DNA of 54,718 nucleotides from a virus, in the IMG/VR virus record IMGVR_UViG_3300034374_003298, positions 1-54,718 of that record; one strand, given 5' to 3'. Under the pieces are notes generated by a model. That model was not told the origin of the DNA, did not search any database, and worked only from the letters and a program-made list of their open reading frames with translations. Both the position numbers and the translations under genes were made by a program. Positions 1-7,394 of this stretch are shown piece after piece (the first letter of the stretch is position 1; every line of letters begins with the position of its first letter).

Positions 1-156
1 TATACCAATAGTAAAAGTCCCTGCGTTAGCATCATCACTAGCATTTGTACCATAAGGTGCTTGTGTAGGAACATGGTCAGCCATAGCAATAGGTAAAGGA
101 TAAATAAGTAAGCCAACGATTAATAAACGAGCTAAGGTATTAAATTTACGAAGCAC
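1..156 (-). CDS. Secreted or membrane-anchored protein, 3' end cut by the window edge
   Basis: The reading frame opens at a GTG (156-154) preceded by AGGAAG and runs off base 1 after 52 codons. The N-terminus is a clear signal peptide: positive MLRKFNTLAR, a hydrophobic core LLIVGLLIYPLPIA, then a likely signal peptidase site after AMA, followed by a polar Thr/Asn/Asp-rich stretch. It lies directly downstream of the nuclease gene, 14 bases after its stop, in the lysis end of the operon. The start codon is inferred, because GTG fits both the spacing and the signal peptide. The function is unknown; the full protein is needed. It could be a cell-wall-active or surface protein. Confidence 0.6.
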   Translation of the reverse strand, partial: MLRKFNTLARLLIVGLLIYPLPIAMADHVPTQAPYGTNASDDANAGTFTIGI

Positions 157-170
157 TTTCTCATCACTTC

Positions 171-515
171 CTACCTCTTCCCACCATCATATTTTACGGC
201 ATGTCCCTCATCAACCATTAAATCGTTGATACTTACATCATTAATAAAAATCTCACCTAATACACGACCATATTTACCAGATCCGTGTGATTTCATTTCT
301 AGATCTGCTTGTGCATTTTCTAATGTTTTAATTAGCCAATCTTTTGCAGCCAACCCTCGTTTTTTCTCTTCAAGATCTCTTGTTCTAGACTCTGGAGCGT
401 TAATGCCCATAAGTCGTACACGGCATTTATGCCACACATTAAAACCCAAATCAATTCTGACATCTATTGTGTCTCCATCTACTACTCGTAATAATTCAAT
501 TTTATAATAATACAT
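171..515 (-). CDS. Thermonuclease-like (SNase family) nuclease
   Basis: A protein of 114 residues with the staphylococcal nuclease fold signature: VVDGDTIDV near the N-terminus (calcium-binding Asp), RLMGINAPE with the catalytic Arg and Glu region, and GKYGRVLGEI with the second conserved Arg. This family cleaves DNA or RNA with calcium. The length matches a minimal SNase domain, with no signal peptide, so it would act in the host cytoplasm. I chose the ATG at 515 with GAGAG just upstream; a TTG at 533 would add six residues. It sits between the holin gene and a secreted-protein gene. The role, such as host DNA breakdown, is inferred. Confidence 0.85.
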   Translation of the reverse strand: MYYYKIELLRVVDGDTIDVRIDLGFNVWHKCRVRLMGINAPESRTRDLEEKKRGLAAKDWLIKTLENAQADLEMKSHGSGKYGRVLGEIFINDVSINDLMVDEGHAVKYDGGKR

Positions 516-534
516 ACATCTCTCAATTGACAAA

Positions 535-550
535 GGGGGCTAACGCCCCC
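535..550. terminator. GGGGGC/GCCCCC hairpin, possible terminator or processing site
   Basis: A 6-bp perfect G:C stem (GGGGGC, loop TAAC on plus, GCCCCC) lies between holin and nuclease. On the transcribed minus strand only three T follow it, so termination would be weak. The same 16-base element occurs in inverted orientation at 38853-38868 after the capsid gene. Next to it, 567-584 forms TGATCC-CTTTCA-GGATCA, a second small hairpin. Confidence 0.5.
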
Positions 551-588
551 AAAGTCTTTGCGCACCTGATCCCTTTCAGGATCAAATC

Positions 589-813
589 TTAACCTTTTGG
601 AAAGTTCGACATAAATTTAAAAGGTGCTTCCTCTATTACATTTTGCAATGCTGAGAAAAATGCTGCACCAGCAGCTACTACGGCACCCTCTAAAATAGAC
701 ATTTCTAGCCAACCTGATTGTGCAGCGACTATCACTCCAACACCAGCTTGCAAGCCAGTTCTGACTGCTCTAACTAATGACACTTTAAAAGCATCAGTGA
801 GTTCCCATTTCAT
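589..813 (-). CDS. Putative holin
   Basis: A small protein of 74 residues with a charged N-terminus, a hydrophobic stretch with Gly/Ala/Val (AGVGVIVAAQSG), a short turn and a second Ala-rich hydrophobic helix (GAVVAAGAAFFSALQ), ending in a polar tail. The layout resembles the r1t-type holins common in actinophages, which make the membrane lesion that releases endolysin. The ATG at 813 has GGAG eight bases upstream. It follows the endolysin gene by nine bases, the usual lysis pairing. Topology and small size support holin; there is no diagnostic motif, so the call rests partly on position. Confidence 0.7.
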   Translation of the reverse strand: MKWELTDAFKVSLVRAVRTGLQAGVGVIVAAQSGWLEMSILEGAVVAAGAAFFSALQNVIEEAPFKFMSNFPKG

Positions 814-822
814 ATTTATCTC

Positions 823-1632
823 CTACTGTTTTGCAAAAGAAATGTCCCAGGTTTTTTTACCTAGAACACCATCTTCTTTTAGCCCAAACTCCTTTTGAAG
901 TTCGAGTACTTTTTTCCTTGATCCATTTCCATACCAACCATCAGGACTTAAACCTACAGCTTTTTGCCATGCTTTAAGATCTTCTGATTTTATCATAGGC
1001 ACTTGTACCTTGAAGTGTATGTTAGGCCATTTAGGAAAATCTTTTGAAAAATCATATATTTCTGTTTCTTTTTTTCCGATATCGGAAACTTTTGAATCTG
1101 TAGGACTTTCTGAATATATAGGTTCTTTTCCTGATACAGCAATATATTCGTTATCACCAGTATCGTCAAAATCTACATATTTTACATAAACATCTTCACC
1201 TGACAATATTGCGTCTCTCACTTTAGGATAAAGAAATTTGTACGCAGAAACGCTTGATCCAACCCAGCCATCTTTTTTAACAAGATTACTTTCTTGATTT
1301 TGGCCAATAATGAGACAACCAGAGGTCGACTCATCATTGTTCCCAGTATGCCAAAGAATCCACTCGAAATTAGGTACATTATTTACATAAATCATACCTT
1401 TGTGAAACTCAGGTCCATACTTCTTAAGATACCTCGAATGAAAACCACCTTCAGTTCTTAAAGTTAACTTATATGTTCCAGCAGGTATTCTTGTTTCGTG
1501 TTTTACTTTTTTTGATCTATATTCATCTTCAACGGTATAACAAAGAAATTTTCTTTTATCATCTGTAATATCAAATAAGATACCACTTGTTGAGTCTGGT
1601 TGTGAGCTGATTCTTAATACTTCTAAAAACAT
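823..1632 (-). CDS. Endolysin-like protein: DUF5675-type domain plus peptidoglycan-binding domain
   Basis: 269 residues in two parts. Residues 1-150 resemble the DUF5675 family: CYTVED, IPAGTYKLTLR, then WHTGN (94-98) and SGC (104-106), a His/Cys pair like that of the L,D-transpeptidase or carboxypeptidase-like folds. After a polar linker (about 155-210), residues 215-269 form a PG_binding_1 repeat (LKAWQKAVGLSPDGWYG, VLELQKEFGLKEDGVLG). This suggests a wall enzyme anchored to peptidoglycan. No signal peptide is seen, so export would need the adjacent holin. The linker DNA carries the 16-base palindrome at 1073-1088. The enzymatic bond cleaved is not deducible from sequence alone. Confidence 0.75.
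   Translation of the reverse strand: MFLEVLRISSQPDSTSGILFDITDDKRKFLCYTVEDEYRSKKVKHETRIPAGTYKLTLRTEGGFHSRYLKKYGPEFHKGMIYVNNVPNFEWILWHTGNNDESTSGCLIIGQNQESNLVKKDGWVGSSVSAYKFLYPKVRDAILSGEDVYVKYVDFDDTGDNEYIAVSGKEPIYSESPTDSKVSDIGKKETEIYDFSKDFPKWPNIHFKVQVPMIKSEDLKAWQKAVGLSPDGWYGNGSRKKVLELQKEFGLKEDGVLGKKTWDISFAKQ
1073..1088. promoter_or_regulatory. Palindrome TTTCCGATATCGGAAA inside the endolysin gene
   Basis: A perfect 16-base palindrome in the interdomain linker of the endolysin. The 10-base core CCGATATCGG recurs at 48792-48801 and 54196-54209. At this base composition one would expect about 0.01 copies of the core per window, so the three copies look selected. A protein-binding site is inferred. 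Confidence 0.45.
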
Positions 1633-1672
1633 ACATAGCTAGTTTAATTTACTAGATATGGGTTTTAGGTAT

Positions 1673-2911
1673 TTAACAGTTATATGGGAAAAATTTTAAA
1701 TTATCCCAAAAGTACATTTTATTTTCACTACTTACAGTAAAACCTACTTGAGCAGGTGGCGACCAATCGCCTGAAATATCTTTGTACCACTCGGATCCAC
1801 CATCGACTGACGGACATTGCATAAACCATCTTCCACGATTAGATATACAAAAATAATGATGAAAATGACCAGAAACTATGAGATCGCTGTCACCTATCGG
1901 CTCACGCCCCATACATTGTCCTGCAAACCATTTAATACCTTTATCAAAAGCAAATCTACCTGTTTTCACAGATACTCCAGATCTAAACTGATGACCATGA
2001 ACTAGACCAACCAGTTTTCCAGAAATCTCAACTGTAGCTGATAATTCGCTTTCAGGAATTAAAAACTTAACATGACCAAACGCTTTTTTATTTTGAGATA
2101 ATATTTCTTGCACTTGTTCATATATCGCTACATCGTGATTATCAGCAAAATCCGTAAAAGTTTTTCCGTTATTACGATTTTCACCATGATTTCCGTGAAT
2201 TGCCGAAACTGTTACAGTGTCGAATAATGGAGCCCATTCTGTAATTGCTTTTACAATTATTCTACGAGCTACCTTAACTTGATCACGAAGATTGAGCTGT
2301 ACTCCATAAATTTGCGTGTCGTAATGGCCAGTACAATTTTCGATAATATCCCCTAAAGATAATATGTGTAAATGCTTTAACTTCTTTCCACTTTTTCTCA
2401 TCTTTAAGACATAATCAGTAAAATCAGGAATCATTTGATTTAAACGATCTACTATTGCTGTAGTTCCATCTCCATCAGGTTTACCTAATTGCCAATCAGA
2501 AAAACAAATGACAGCACTATCGTCTTTATCAACCTTAGGTAATTTAGGTTTTTTAACCTTTTTGACTTCAGCTAATAATTTGTCATAGTCTGGATCATTT
2601 GGATTTCTAGGTTTCTTAGATACTATCTTTGCTTTGTAATAAAAAAGTCGTGTCCCACCATCGACCATACTATCCCAACTTCTAACCTCTACAGGCTCTA
2701 CAACATCATATAATTTAGGATCTAGTTCTAGTTCCTTTAATATATGCGTAAAGTCAGTGATGTTTCCATCTTTTTGTGGTTTAGAAGTTATTTCACCCTC
2801 GTTACCTTTTAATTTGTAACCAGGATCATAACCTTTTAGATTTTCGTTGTTCTTTCTTTTTGCATTAGAAAGATCACTTCTATTTTTTGCGTACTCTTCA
2901 AGACTTGACAT
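1673..2911 (-). CDS. Calcineurin-like metallophosphoesterase
   Basis: 412 residues. The C-terminal two thirds carry the metallophosphatase metal-binding motifs in order: FSDWQLG (Asp139), LGDIIE (Gly-Asp 187-188), IHGNHGE (Asn-His 241-242), LVHGHQ (His 305-307) and VSGHFHH (348-352). The first ~130 residues are charged and unlike the catalytic domain; they may bind DNA or a partner. Such enzymes hydrolyse phosphodiesters (nucleases, cyclic nucleotide or protein phosphatases); the substrate cannot be read here. The start overlaps the preceding small gene by 14 bases. It is the last gene before the endolysin, outside the structural block. Confidence 0.85.
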   Translation of the reverse strand: MSSLEEYAKNRSDLSNAKRKNNENLKGYDPGYKLKGNEGEITSKPQKDGNITDFTHILKELELDPKLYDVVEPVEVRSWDSMVDGGTRLFYYKAKIVSKKPRNPNDPDYDKLLAEVKKVKKPKLPKVDKDDSAVICFSDWQLGKPDGDGTTAIVDRLNQMIPDFTDYVLKMRKSGKKLKHLHILSLGDIIENCTGHYDTQIYGVQLNLRDQVKVARRIIVKAITEWAPLFDTVTVSAIHGNHGENRNNGKTFTDFADNHDVAIYEQVQEILSQNKKAFGHVKFLIPESELSATVEISGKLVGLVHGHQFRSGVSVKTGRFAFDKGIKWFAGQCMGREPIGDSDLIVSGHFHHYFCISNRGRWFMQCPSVDGGSEWYKDISGDWSPPAQVGFTVSSENKMYFWDNLKFFPYNC

Positions 2912-3137
2912 AGCGTTCCATTGTATTTCTTAGTTGGGTTCTTATATAATCTACGGCTAAAGGACAGCCTTGATCTTCTACTAACCAAATAGCAGCACCT
3001 CTAAAGGTAACAGTGCCATTTTTAACACCCTCTAATGCTTCGATCCACGCAGCCCTGTTTGAATCGGATTGATCACGCCACGGAATTGGTCCAGTCCTAG
3101 AATTATAATTATCTGAAAACTCCTTTAAAGAACTCAT
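2898..3137 (-). CDS. Hypothetical protein upstream of the phosphoesterase
   Basis: 79 residues, soluble, with an MSSLKEF start that echoes the MSSLEEY start of the phosphoesterase next to it. Residues 40-75 (FRGAAIWLVEDQGCPLAVDYIRTQLRN cut in two: FRGAAIWLVEDQGC and PLAVDYIRTQL) could form a helix-turn-helix, but this is weak. It overlaps the phosphoesterase start by 14 bases and its own ATG overlaps the stop of the gene before it, so the three are probably translated together. I do not recognise the family; an accessory DNA-binding partner for the phosphoesterase is a guess from context. Confidence 0.65.
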   Translation of the reverse strand: MSSLKEFSDNYNSRTGPIPWRDQSDSNRAAWIEALEGVKNGTVTFRGAAIWLVEDQGCPLAVDYIRTQLRNTMERYVKS

Positions 3138-3355
3138 TATTCTTCTTCAGCTTTTGGTGTATTTTTACCTGATACTTGTGCAAGAACTTGTTGTAAATTT
3201 GTGTTTTGAACTTTCATTTCAGAGTTCTTTAACTCAAGATTCGCAATTTTTTCTGCTGTATCAGCTAACATTTGTCTAAGAGTTCTGTTCTCAGCTTGTA
3301 GCTTATTAGCTATATCTGCAACTTGCTCTGGACTTAATTGTTGTTGATCTGCCAT
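3137..3355 (-). CDS. Small coiled-coil protein
   Basis: 72 residues, almost entirely helical and polar: Gln-rich N-terminus, then heptads of Leu/Ile (IANKLQAENRTLRQML, IANLELKNSEMKVQNTNLQQVL) ending in an acidic tail. It is likely a parallel coiled coil, perhaps a multimeriser or virion-internal protein. The ATG at 3355 is preceded by AAGGA; an in-frame GTG lies three bases upstream. A promoter-like TATAAT lies about 40 bases upstream. The function is unknown. Confidence 0.65.
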   Translation of the reverse strand: MADQQQLSPEQVADIANKLQAENRTLRQMLADTAEKIANLELKNSEMKVQNTNLQQVLAQVSGKNTPKAEEE

Positions 3356-3392
3356 CACAATCCTTTCTTAATAATTAATTAATTACTACATA

Positions 3393-3398
3393 ATTATA
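3393..3398 (-). promoter_or_regulatory. Possible -10 box (TATAAT) for the 3355-to-left operon
   Basis: The minus strand reads TTGTATATAATTATG here, in one of the few non-coding gaps of the left arm (3361-3430), after the ferredoxin unit ends. There is no convincing -35 box. The gap is very AT-rich, so a chance match is possible. Confidence 0.3.
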
Positions 3399-3430
3399 TA
3401 CAATAATATTTGAGATTTCGACTTTATGAA

Positions 3431-3565
3431 CTATTTTTTACAGCCACAGTCACACTGATCTAGATCATCAATATGCTGTTTTATATCAATATTTGACTTT
3501 GGTGAACGATTAGTAATGTTACTTTTTTTAATAAGTTGCCATTCTAGATCGTATAAATTTACCAT
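3431..3565 (-). CDS. 44-residue protein with Cys-rich C-terminus (CDCGC)
   Basis: A short open frame starting three bases after the ferredoxin stop codon: MVNLYDLEWQLIKKSN..., ending HIDDLDQCDCGCKK. Three cysteines within five residues plus nearby His and Asp suggest a metal or cluster site, or a redox-active tail. Its placement directly after a ferredoxin gene fits a metal-related role. There is no strong ribosome binding site; translational coupling to the ferredoxin is likely. It is small, so it could be a chance frame, but composition and position look genuine. Confidence 0.5.
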   Translation of the reverse strand: MVNLYDLEWQLIKKSNITNRSPKSNIDIKQHIDDLDQCDCGCKK

Positions 3566-3568
3566 AAT

Positions 3569-3832
3569 CTATTCTACTATATAAATACACTCACCTGGGC
3601 ATTCTTCAGCTGCCTCACGCACTATATCTTCTTGACCTGTAGGTATTCTTGCTAAACCTTCAGCACCCTGTGAATTATTATGTATTGCACTAAATATCTT
3701 TAATTCGCCAAAATTACCTACTGTTTCTTGTACATAAGCTAAACCATCATTTTGCATAATAAAAACATCAGGTGCTATTTCAGCACAAAGTCCGTCACCT
3801 GTACAAAGATCTTGATCTATATAAACTTTCAT
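3569..3832 (-). CDS. Ferredoxin of the actinobacterial [3Fe-4S] type
   Basis: 87 residues. Cys10-x5-Cys16 (CTGDGLC) followed by AEIAPDVF, then a distal Cys78-Pro (AAEECPGEC), is the layout of single-cluster ferredoxins that serve cytochromes P450 and other oxygenases in actinobacteria. A fourth Cys at 82 and an insertion at about residues 38-65 (ELKIFSAIHNN region) are unusual. It should be an electron carrier in the cytoplasm. Its ATG overlaps the preceding gene's stop (ATGA), so it belongs to the cassette 3431-10503. Its partner enzyme is not identified; typical 2-oxoglutarate oxygenases do not need a ferredoxin. Confidence 0.85.
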   Translation of the reverse strand: MKVYIDQDLCTGDGLCAEIAPDVFIMQNDGLAYVQETVGNFGELKIFSAIHNNSQGAEGLARIPTGQEDIVREAAEECPGECIYIVE

Positions 3833-4527
3833 ATATTCTTCCTTATATTTTTAATATATCTGCCTTGAAACATAGTTCCTAACTTCCAACGAGTTTCCTT
3901 TAATTTTTGTTGAATATCTTTGTATTCTAGCATTTCAATTTGCCAGTTTTCTCTTTTAAATGGGTACAAGTAGAACAATGGTTCGCCTTGCTTAATCAGT
4001 ATTTCTCTATCTTTAGATGTAACAATTAATTGTGGATTCAAATCATGGTATTCATCACTATCTAATAATCCCCACGGAAAGTACCAGTCAGGATTATTGT
4101 GATATAAAAGTGGTATTTGCATTACGCTATAACCTTTTGGTGTAATTACAGCTAATGGGTGCTTAATTTTAAAAACACCTTTTATATTTTTGTTAGGATA
4201 ATGATCTTTAAATTGATAATCTGCATGATATTCAAGTTCTATTATATTTGTAGGTGTTCGCCACATCCATTCATCGTGTGTTGCATTTATATATATATCG
4301 CATGGTGCAGGAATAACAATTCCATATTTCCATATATCTCTGAAACTAGGACACTTCTTTATTGTTGACATATCTAATTGATGTAATAAAGCTGTTTTAG
4401 GATCATCTATTGCTTTATGAACTGGCATATCTTTAAACCAATCAGGTATAAAATTTTTTGCAGGTTGAGGTAATGTTTTACCTATAGGTACATAGTCCTC
4501 TCTGCGTGGTGCAAATTGGATCTTCAT
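3829..4527 (-). CDS. Paralogous unknown family, copy A
   Basis: 232 residues, soluble, no signal peptide. It shares an ordered set of motifs with the genes at 4524-5264, 6578-7393 and 23356-24120: a PxWFK segment (IPDWFKDMP) near residue 30, KKCPSFRD near 57, a VIPAP segment (IPLWxD in others), ITPKGYSVMQ, and LLDSDEYHDLN in place of ETDSxHxxN, then FYLYPFKRE. Copy A is the most diverged of these four. The family resembles a bacterial family I recall as DUF6065, unverified, of unknown function. The start ATG overlaps the previous stop (ATGA) in a tight operon. Confidence 0.8.
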   Translation of the reverse strand: MKIQFAPRREDYVPIGKTLPQPAKNFIPDWFKDMPVHKAIDDPKTALLHQLDMSTIKKCPSFRDIWKYGIVIPAPCDIYINATHDEWMWRTPTNIIELEYHADYQFKDHYPNKNIKGVFKIKHPLAVITPKGYSVMQIPLLYHNNPDWYFPWGLLDSDEYHDLNPQLIVTSKDREILIKQGEPLFYLYPFKRENWQIEMLEYKDIQQKLKETRWKLGTMFQGRYIKNIRKNI

Positions 4528-5264
4528 TTGTACCTTCTAGTAATTTCTCTGTAGCCACCTGTCATCTTTGATCGAAGTTTAAAACTTTCATCACGCATTG
4601 CGTCATTTTCAAAATCATCAAACTCTTTAGCAACCATATTTGTTTTCTCTCTTTTAAATGGTATGACATGTAAAAATGGACTACCTCTTTTTAACAACCT
4701 ATCACCCTCACTATGCCAAATGCTAGGAAAGTTTACTTGATGAAATGAATCTGTCTCAACAATACCAGGTATCAAAGTAAAATCTCTATTAGGGTGCATT
4801 TGTGGTTGCAAGAACAATGTTGACCAACCTGGTGGTGTCCAAAAGAACCAAGGACTTGTAAACTTAACAGCATTTCTAAAATCATTTCTTTCAAAAGGAT
4901 ATGTACTAAGTTGTTCATTGTTATGAAACTCTATAACAGTTGCAAAAGTATCATCAGGATGGTTAGTTTCAAAGTGAAATTGATCACCATGTCTTTGAAC
5001 TAATATATCTGTCCATAAAGGAATAATGTATCCCTCAGTAAAATAATCTACAACAGCAGGACATTTCTTAACAGTATGCGAGTTTAGATCTTTAAGTATT
5101 GGTCCTAACTTAGGAAATGGCTTATCGTTCATACGAGGTAGATCAAGTGGTAACTTTTTAAACCACTCAGGGATCATTTGACCTGCTGGAACAGGTGGTG
5201 CTACCTCCAATAAGGACGGAACCATAGTTGCAAAAGTTATATTATTTTCTTTTTTCTTAAACAT
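4524..5264 (-). CDS. Paralogous unknown family, copy B
   Basis: 246 residues from the ATG at 5264, which has AAGGA upstream and overlaps the previous stop by eight bases; an upstream in-frame start at 5300 is less likely. Motifs in order: PEWFKKLP, VKKCPAVVDYF, GYIIPLWTD, FTSPWFFWTPPGWSTLF, GIVETDSFHQVNFP, and RGSPFLHVIPFKRE. The paired ETDxxHxxN motif could be a metal site, but no HxD...H oxygenase triad is evident. It is a member of the cassette and is flanked by an oxygenase-like gene. The function is unknown. Confidence 0.82.
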   Translation of the reverse strand: MFKKKENNITFATMVPSLLEVAPPVPAGQMIPEWFKKLPLDLPRMNDKPFPKLGPILKDLNSHTVKKCPAVVDYFTEGYIIPLWTDILVQRHGDQFHFETNHPDDTFATVIEFHNNEQLSTYPFERNDFRNAVKFTSPWFFWTPPGWSTLFLQPQMHPNRDFTLIPGIVETDSFHQVNFPSIWHSEGDRLLKRGSPFLHVIPFKREKTNMVAKEFDDFENDAMRDESFKLRSKMTGGYREITRRYK

Positions 5265-5766
5265 TTTTATCCTTATAAAACCAATGATCTGGTTCAACAT
5301 AGTGAAGAAACAACATACCTACTTTGTTATTTTCAGGATCTGGGAAATCTTCACGCCAATGTTCTTGTTCCTCACCATAAAATGCAAGAGCTTGATTAGG
5401 TTGTAATGTGTAAGCTCTGCCCTCTATAAATAAATCCCACGCTGTTTCTTGATATAGACAAATATCTAAAGTGTATGTACAAGCATTATTATCTATATGC
5501 TTTTCTAAACTTGCTTTCTCGCCCTCATAATGTGCAAATAAGGCATAGCTAGGCAGCAAAGTATCTGATTCAAATATATTCCTCGCTAATTCCACGGATC
5601 TGGCATAAAAAGGCTCTATTGCTTTCCATTCGTGATTATTTACAAAGTATCTACCAAAATCTTCAGAATAGGGAAATCTTTTATAACTTCTTTTACATAT
5701 ATTTACAATACGATCAAATACTTGATCTTCAAATATATTTTCTATTACTTTCTCTTGTCTTTCCAT
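5257..5766 (-). CDS. 2-oxoglutarate/Fe(II) oxygenase-like protein 1
   Basis: 169 residues. The core resembles a small prolyl-4-hydroxylase-type double-stranded beta helix: EKHIDNNACTYTLDIC gives the His-x-Asp iron ligands, AFYGEEQEHWRED gives the distal His, and the strand GMLFLHYVEPDHW follows. It is a close relative of the gene at 8102-8659 (shared ARxxF, LLPxxA, HxD, and Y-x-EP/TPxxxHW/F). These enzymes hydroxylate protein or small-molecule substrates. A basic residue for 2-oxoglutarate is not certain. The start overlaps the preceding gene by 22 bases. The substrate is unknown. Confidence 0.7.
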   Translation of the reverse strand: MERQEKVIENIFEDQVFDRIVNICKRSYKRFPYSEDFGRYFVNNHEWKAIEPFYARSVELARNIFESDTLLPSYALFAHYEGEKASLEKHIDNNACTYTLDICLYQETAWDLFIEGRAYTLQPNQALAFYGEEQEHWREDFPDPENNKVGMLFLHYVEPDHWFYKDKNV

Positions 5767-6581
5767 ATTCTCTGTTTTCTAGGCATTAGTTTCTTTGGTC
5801 GTCTAGCTAAAGCCTCTGTATACAATTCATTAGTGTTTCGTCTATTTACAGATGATTGACTAATTAAGTTCCATTGCTTACTAAAAGTTTCGTTCCACGG
5901 CACATACTCTAACTTGACTGGTTTAGAAAATAAAAGATTAAACATTACTGTATCGTGATTTAATAGTAATTCCTCTTGTTCTAAATCAACCCACTCAAAT
6001 GCCCATGATAAACCACGAGACCATGCGTGTATTGGCATAAAACCAGGTATTGTTGTAATTGGTAAGTTTTTACCAACATTACGATCAGAGGGTAATACAT
6101 CCATCCAAACATCAGGATCATCAGTAAATAACATAACAGGCATAGAAATTTGCATTGTAGGAATACCAGGTCTAGCCCAACCCTCTTTTTCTTCCATAAT
6201 TAATTCTGTAAAAGGACCATGATGTTTAACATTGCCATAGTAATTAGCTGACACATTGTAACCACCAAAGCGATCAACTTCATCAGCAAATTTATTTTTT
6301 TGTAATTTAATCTTTACATAGCTATATGGAAAATTTACTTCATATAATCTACTACGCATAAACTGTGTAGATACACAACCATTAGGTGCTTTTACAAACT
6401 TTTTAGGTAATTCATAATTAATAGGTGGCAACGAACTACTTTCATTGTTTTCCAATTGTCCCCAAGCTAAATTACGAGTAGGAATTGTATAGGCAACTCT
6501 TGGCGCATTTCTTAGATTATCTTTCATAGGTTGCGACCATATATCAGTTAATCTAAAATTCTTTGGTACTGGACATTTCAT
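5745..6581 (-). CDS. Paralogous unknown family, diverged copy C
   Basis: 278 residues from the ATG at 6581 (AAGGA upstream; ATGA overlap with the preceding stop). It begins MKCPVPKNF and lacks clean copies of the KKCP and ETDSxH motifs, but keeps the same length, the aromatic-rich strands and a late PGFMPIHAWSRG / VKLEYVPWNE section that aligns by position with the others. It is either a rapidly diverged member or a structurally related protein. It is flanked on both sides by cassette genes. Function unknown; family membership is less certain than for copies A, B, D and E. Confidence 0.7.
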   Translation of the reverse strand: MKCPVPKNFRLTDIWSQPMKDNLRNAPRVAYTIPTRNLAWGQLENNESSSLPPINYELPKKFVKAPNGCVSTQFMRSRLYEVNFPYSYVKIKLQKNKFADEVDRFGGYNVSANYYGNVKHHGPFTELIMEEKEGWARPGIPTMQISMPVMLFTDDPDVWMDVLPSDRNVGKNLPITTIPGFMPIHAWSRGLSWAFEWVDLEQEELLLNHDTVMFNLLFSKPVKLEYVPWNETFSKQWNLISQSSVNRRNTNELYTEALARRPKKLMPRKQRIWKDKRK

Positions 6582-7393
6582 AATATTCCTTGATCCTTCC
6601 ATCTTTTCTTATTCTGTTGGGTAAGCCAACGATAAAAACCATTTTGTCTTGTTCTCTCTGCTGATCTACTCTTTGCATAATACTTTTTATCAAGCTCATC
6701 CATTTCTCTTGTCACACCAACTTCAAGATCCCAACCATCTCTACGATAGGGGATAACCTGAATTAAAGGCATGCCTTGTCTAAAAGTTCTTTCTCCTGTG
6801 CCATGATATAAAAAAGGTATGTTCATTTGATGATATGAGTCTGTTTCGACAATACTAGGCATTATTTCTATTTCCCAATGTCTGTGATACCACGGTGACA
6901 TAATCAACACTGACCAACCTGGTGGTGTAATAATATCCCACGGATTACTAAATTTTAAAGCTGTGTGATAACTTTCAGGTGGTATAGGCATATTTCCTAT
7001 TGAAGCAGGATTATGATATGTTACCGTATCGTTATATGCGTGTTTGTTATACCAATTAAACCCTGTATCTTTTGAGTGACTTATCTTTAGATCTAACCAC
7101 AAAGGTATAATGTAGCCACTAAACATAATATCTTTAACCGTTGGACATTTTTTTAGTGAGTTATCTTTGTATGGTACACTATTCCAACTTTCATCATCAG
7201 CCCTCATCTCTGTCCACTCTCTTTGCAAATGCTTATACCAAGCTGGCATAAATTCAGTTGCAGGTTTAGGTGGTGCGAGATCTACATATTCAGGATCTGC
7301 TGTAAGAAATAAAATCTTATCATCACCAACTTTGTGTTCTTTTTCCTCTAGAAATCTTGAATATTTTTTTGTTTCCCACCATCGTTTTGCCAT
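6578..7393 (-). CDS. Paralogous unknown family, copy D
   Basis: 271 residues. Motifs in order: PAWYKHLQREW, LKKCPTVKDI, GYIIPLWLDLKI, FSNPWDIITPPGWSVLI, SIVETDSYHQMNIPFLYH, RQGMPLIQVIPYRRDGW. The Trp-rich N-terminus (MAKRWWETKKYSR) is basic. It overlaps copy C by four bases and lies two bases after the FkbM-like gene. Of the copies it is closest to B and E. No export signal is present, so it acts inside the cell or is built into the particle. Confidence 0.82.
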   Translation of the reverse strand: MAKRWWETKKYSRFLEEKEHKVGDDKILFLTADPEYVDLAPPKPATEFMPAWYKHLQREWTEMRADDESWNSVPYKDNSLKKCPTVKDIMFSGYIIPLWLDLKISHSKDTGFNWYNKHAYNDTVTYHNPASIGNMPIPPESYHTALKFSNPWDIITPPGWSVLIMSPWYHRHWEIEIMPSIVETDSYHQMNIPFLYHGTGERTFRQGMPLIQVIPYRRDGWDLEVGVTREMDELDKKYYAKSRSAERTRQNGFYRWLTQQNKKRWKDQGIL

Positions 7394-7394
7394 A

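Noticed and set aside
3829-7393. The unknown paralogous family as 2OG oxygenases
   Set aside because: They have a conserved ETDxxHxxN but no His-x-Asp followed by distal His and basic residue as in their oxygenase neighbours.
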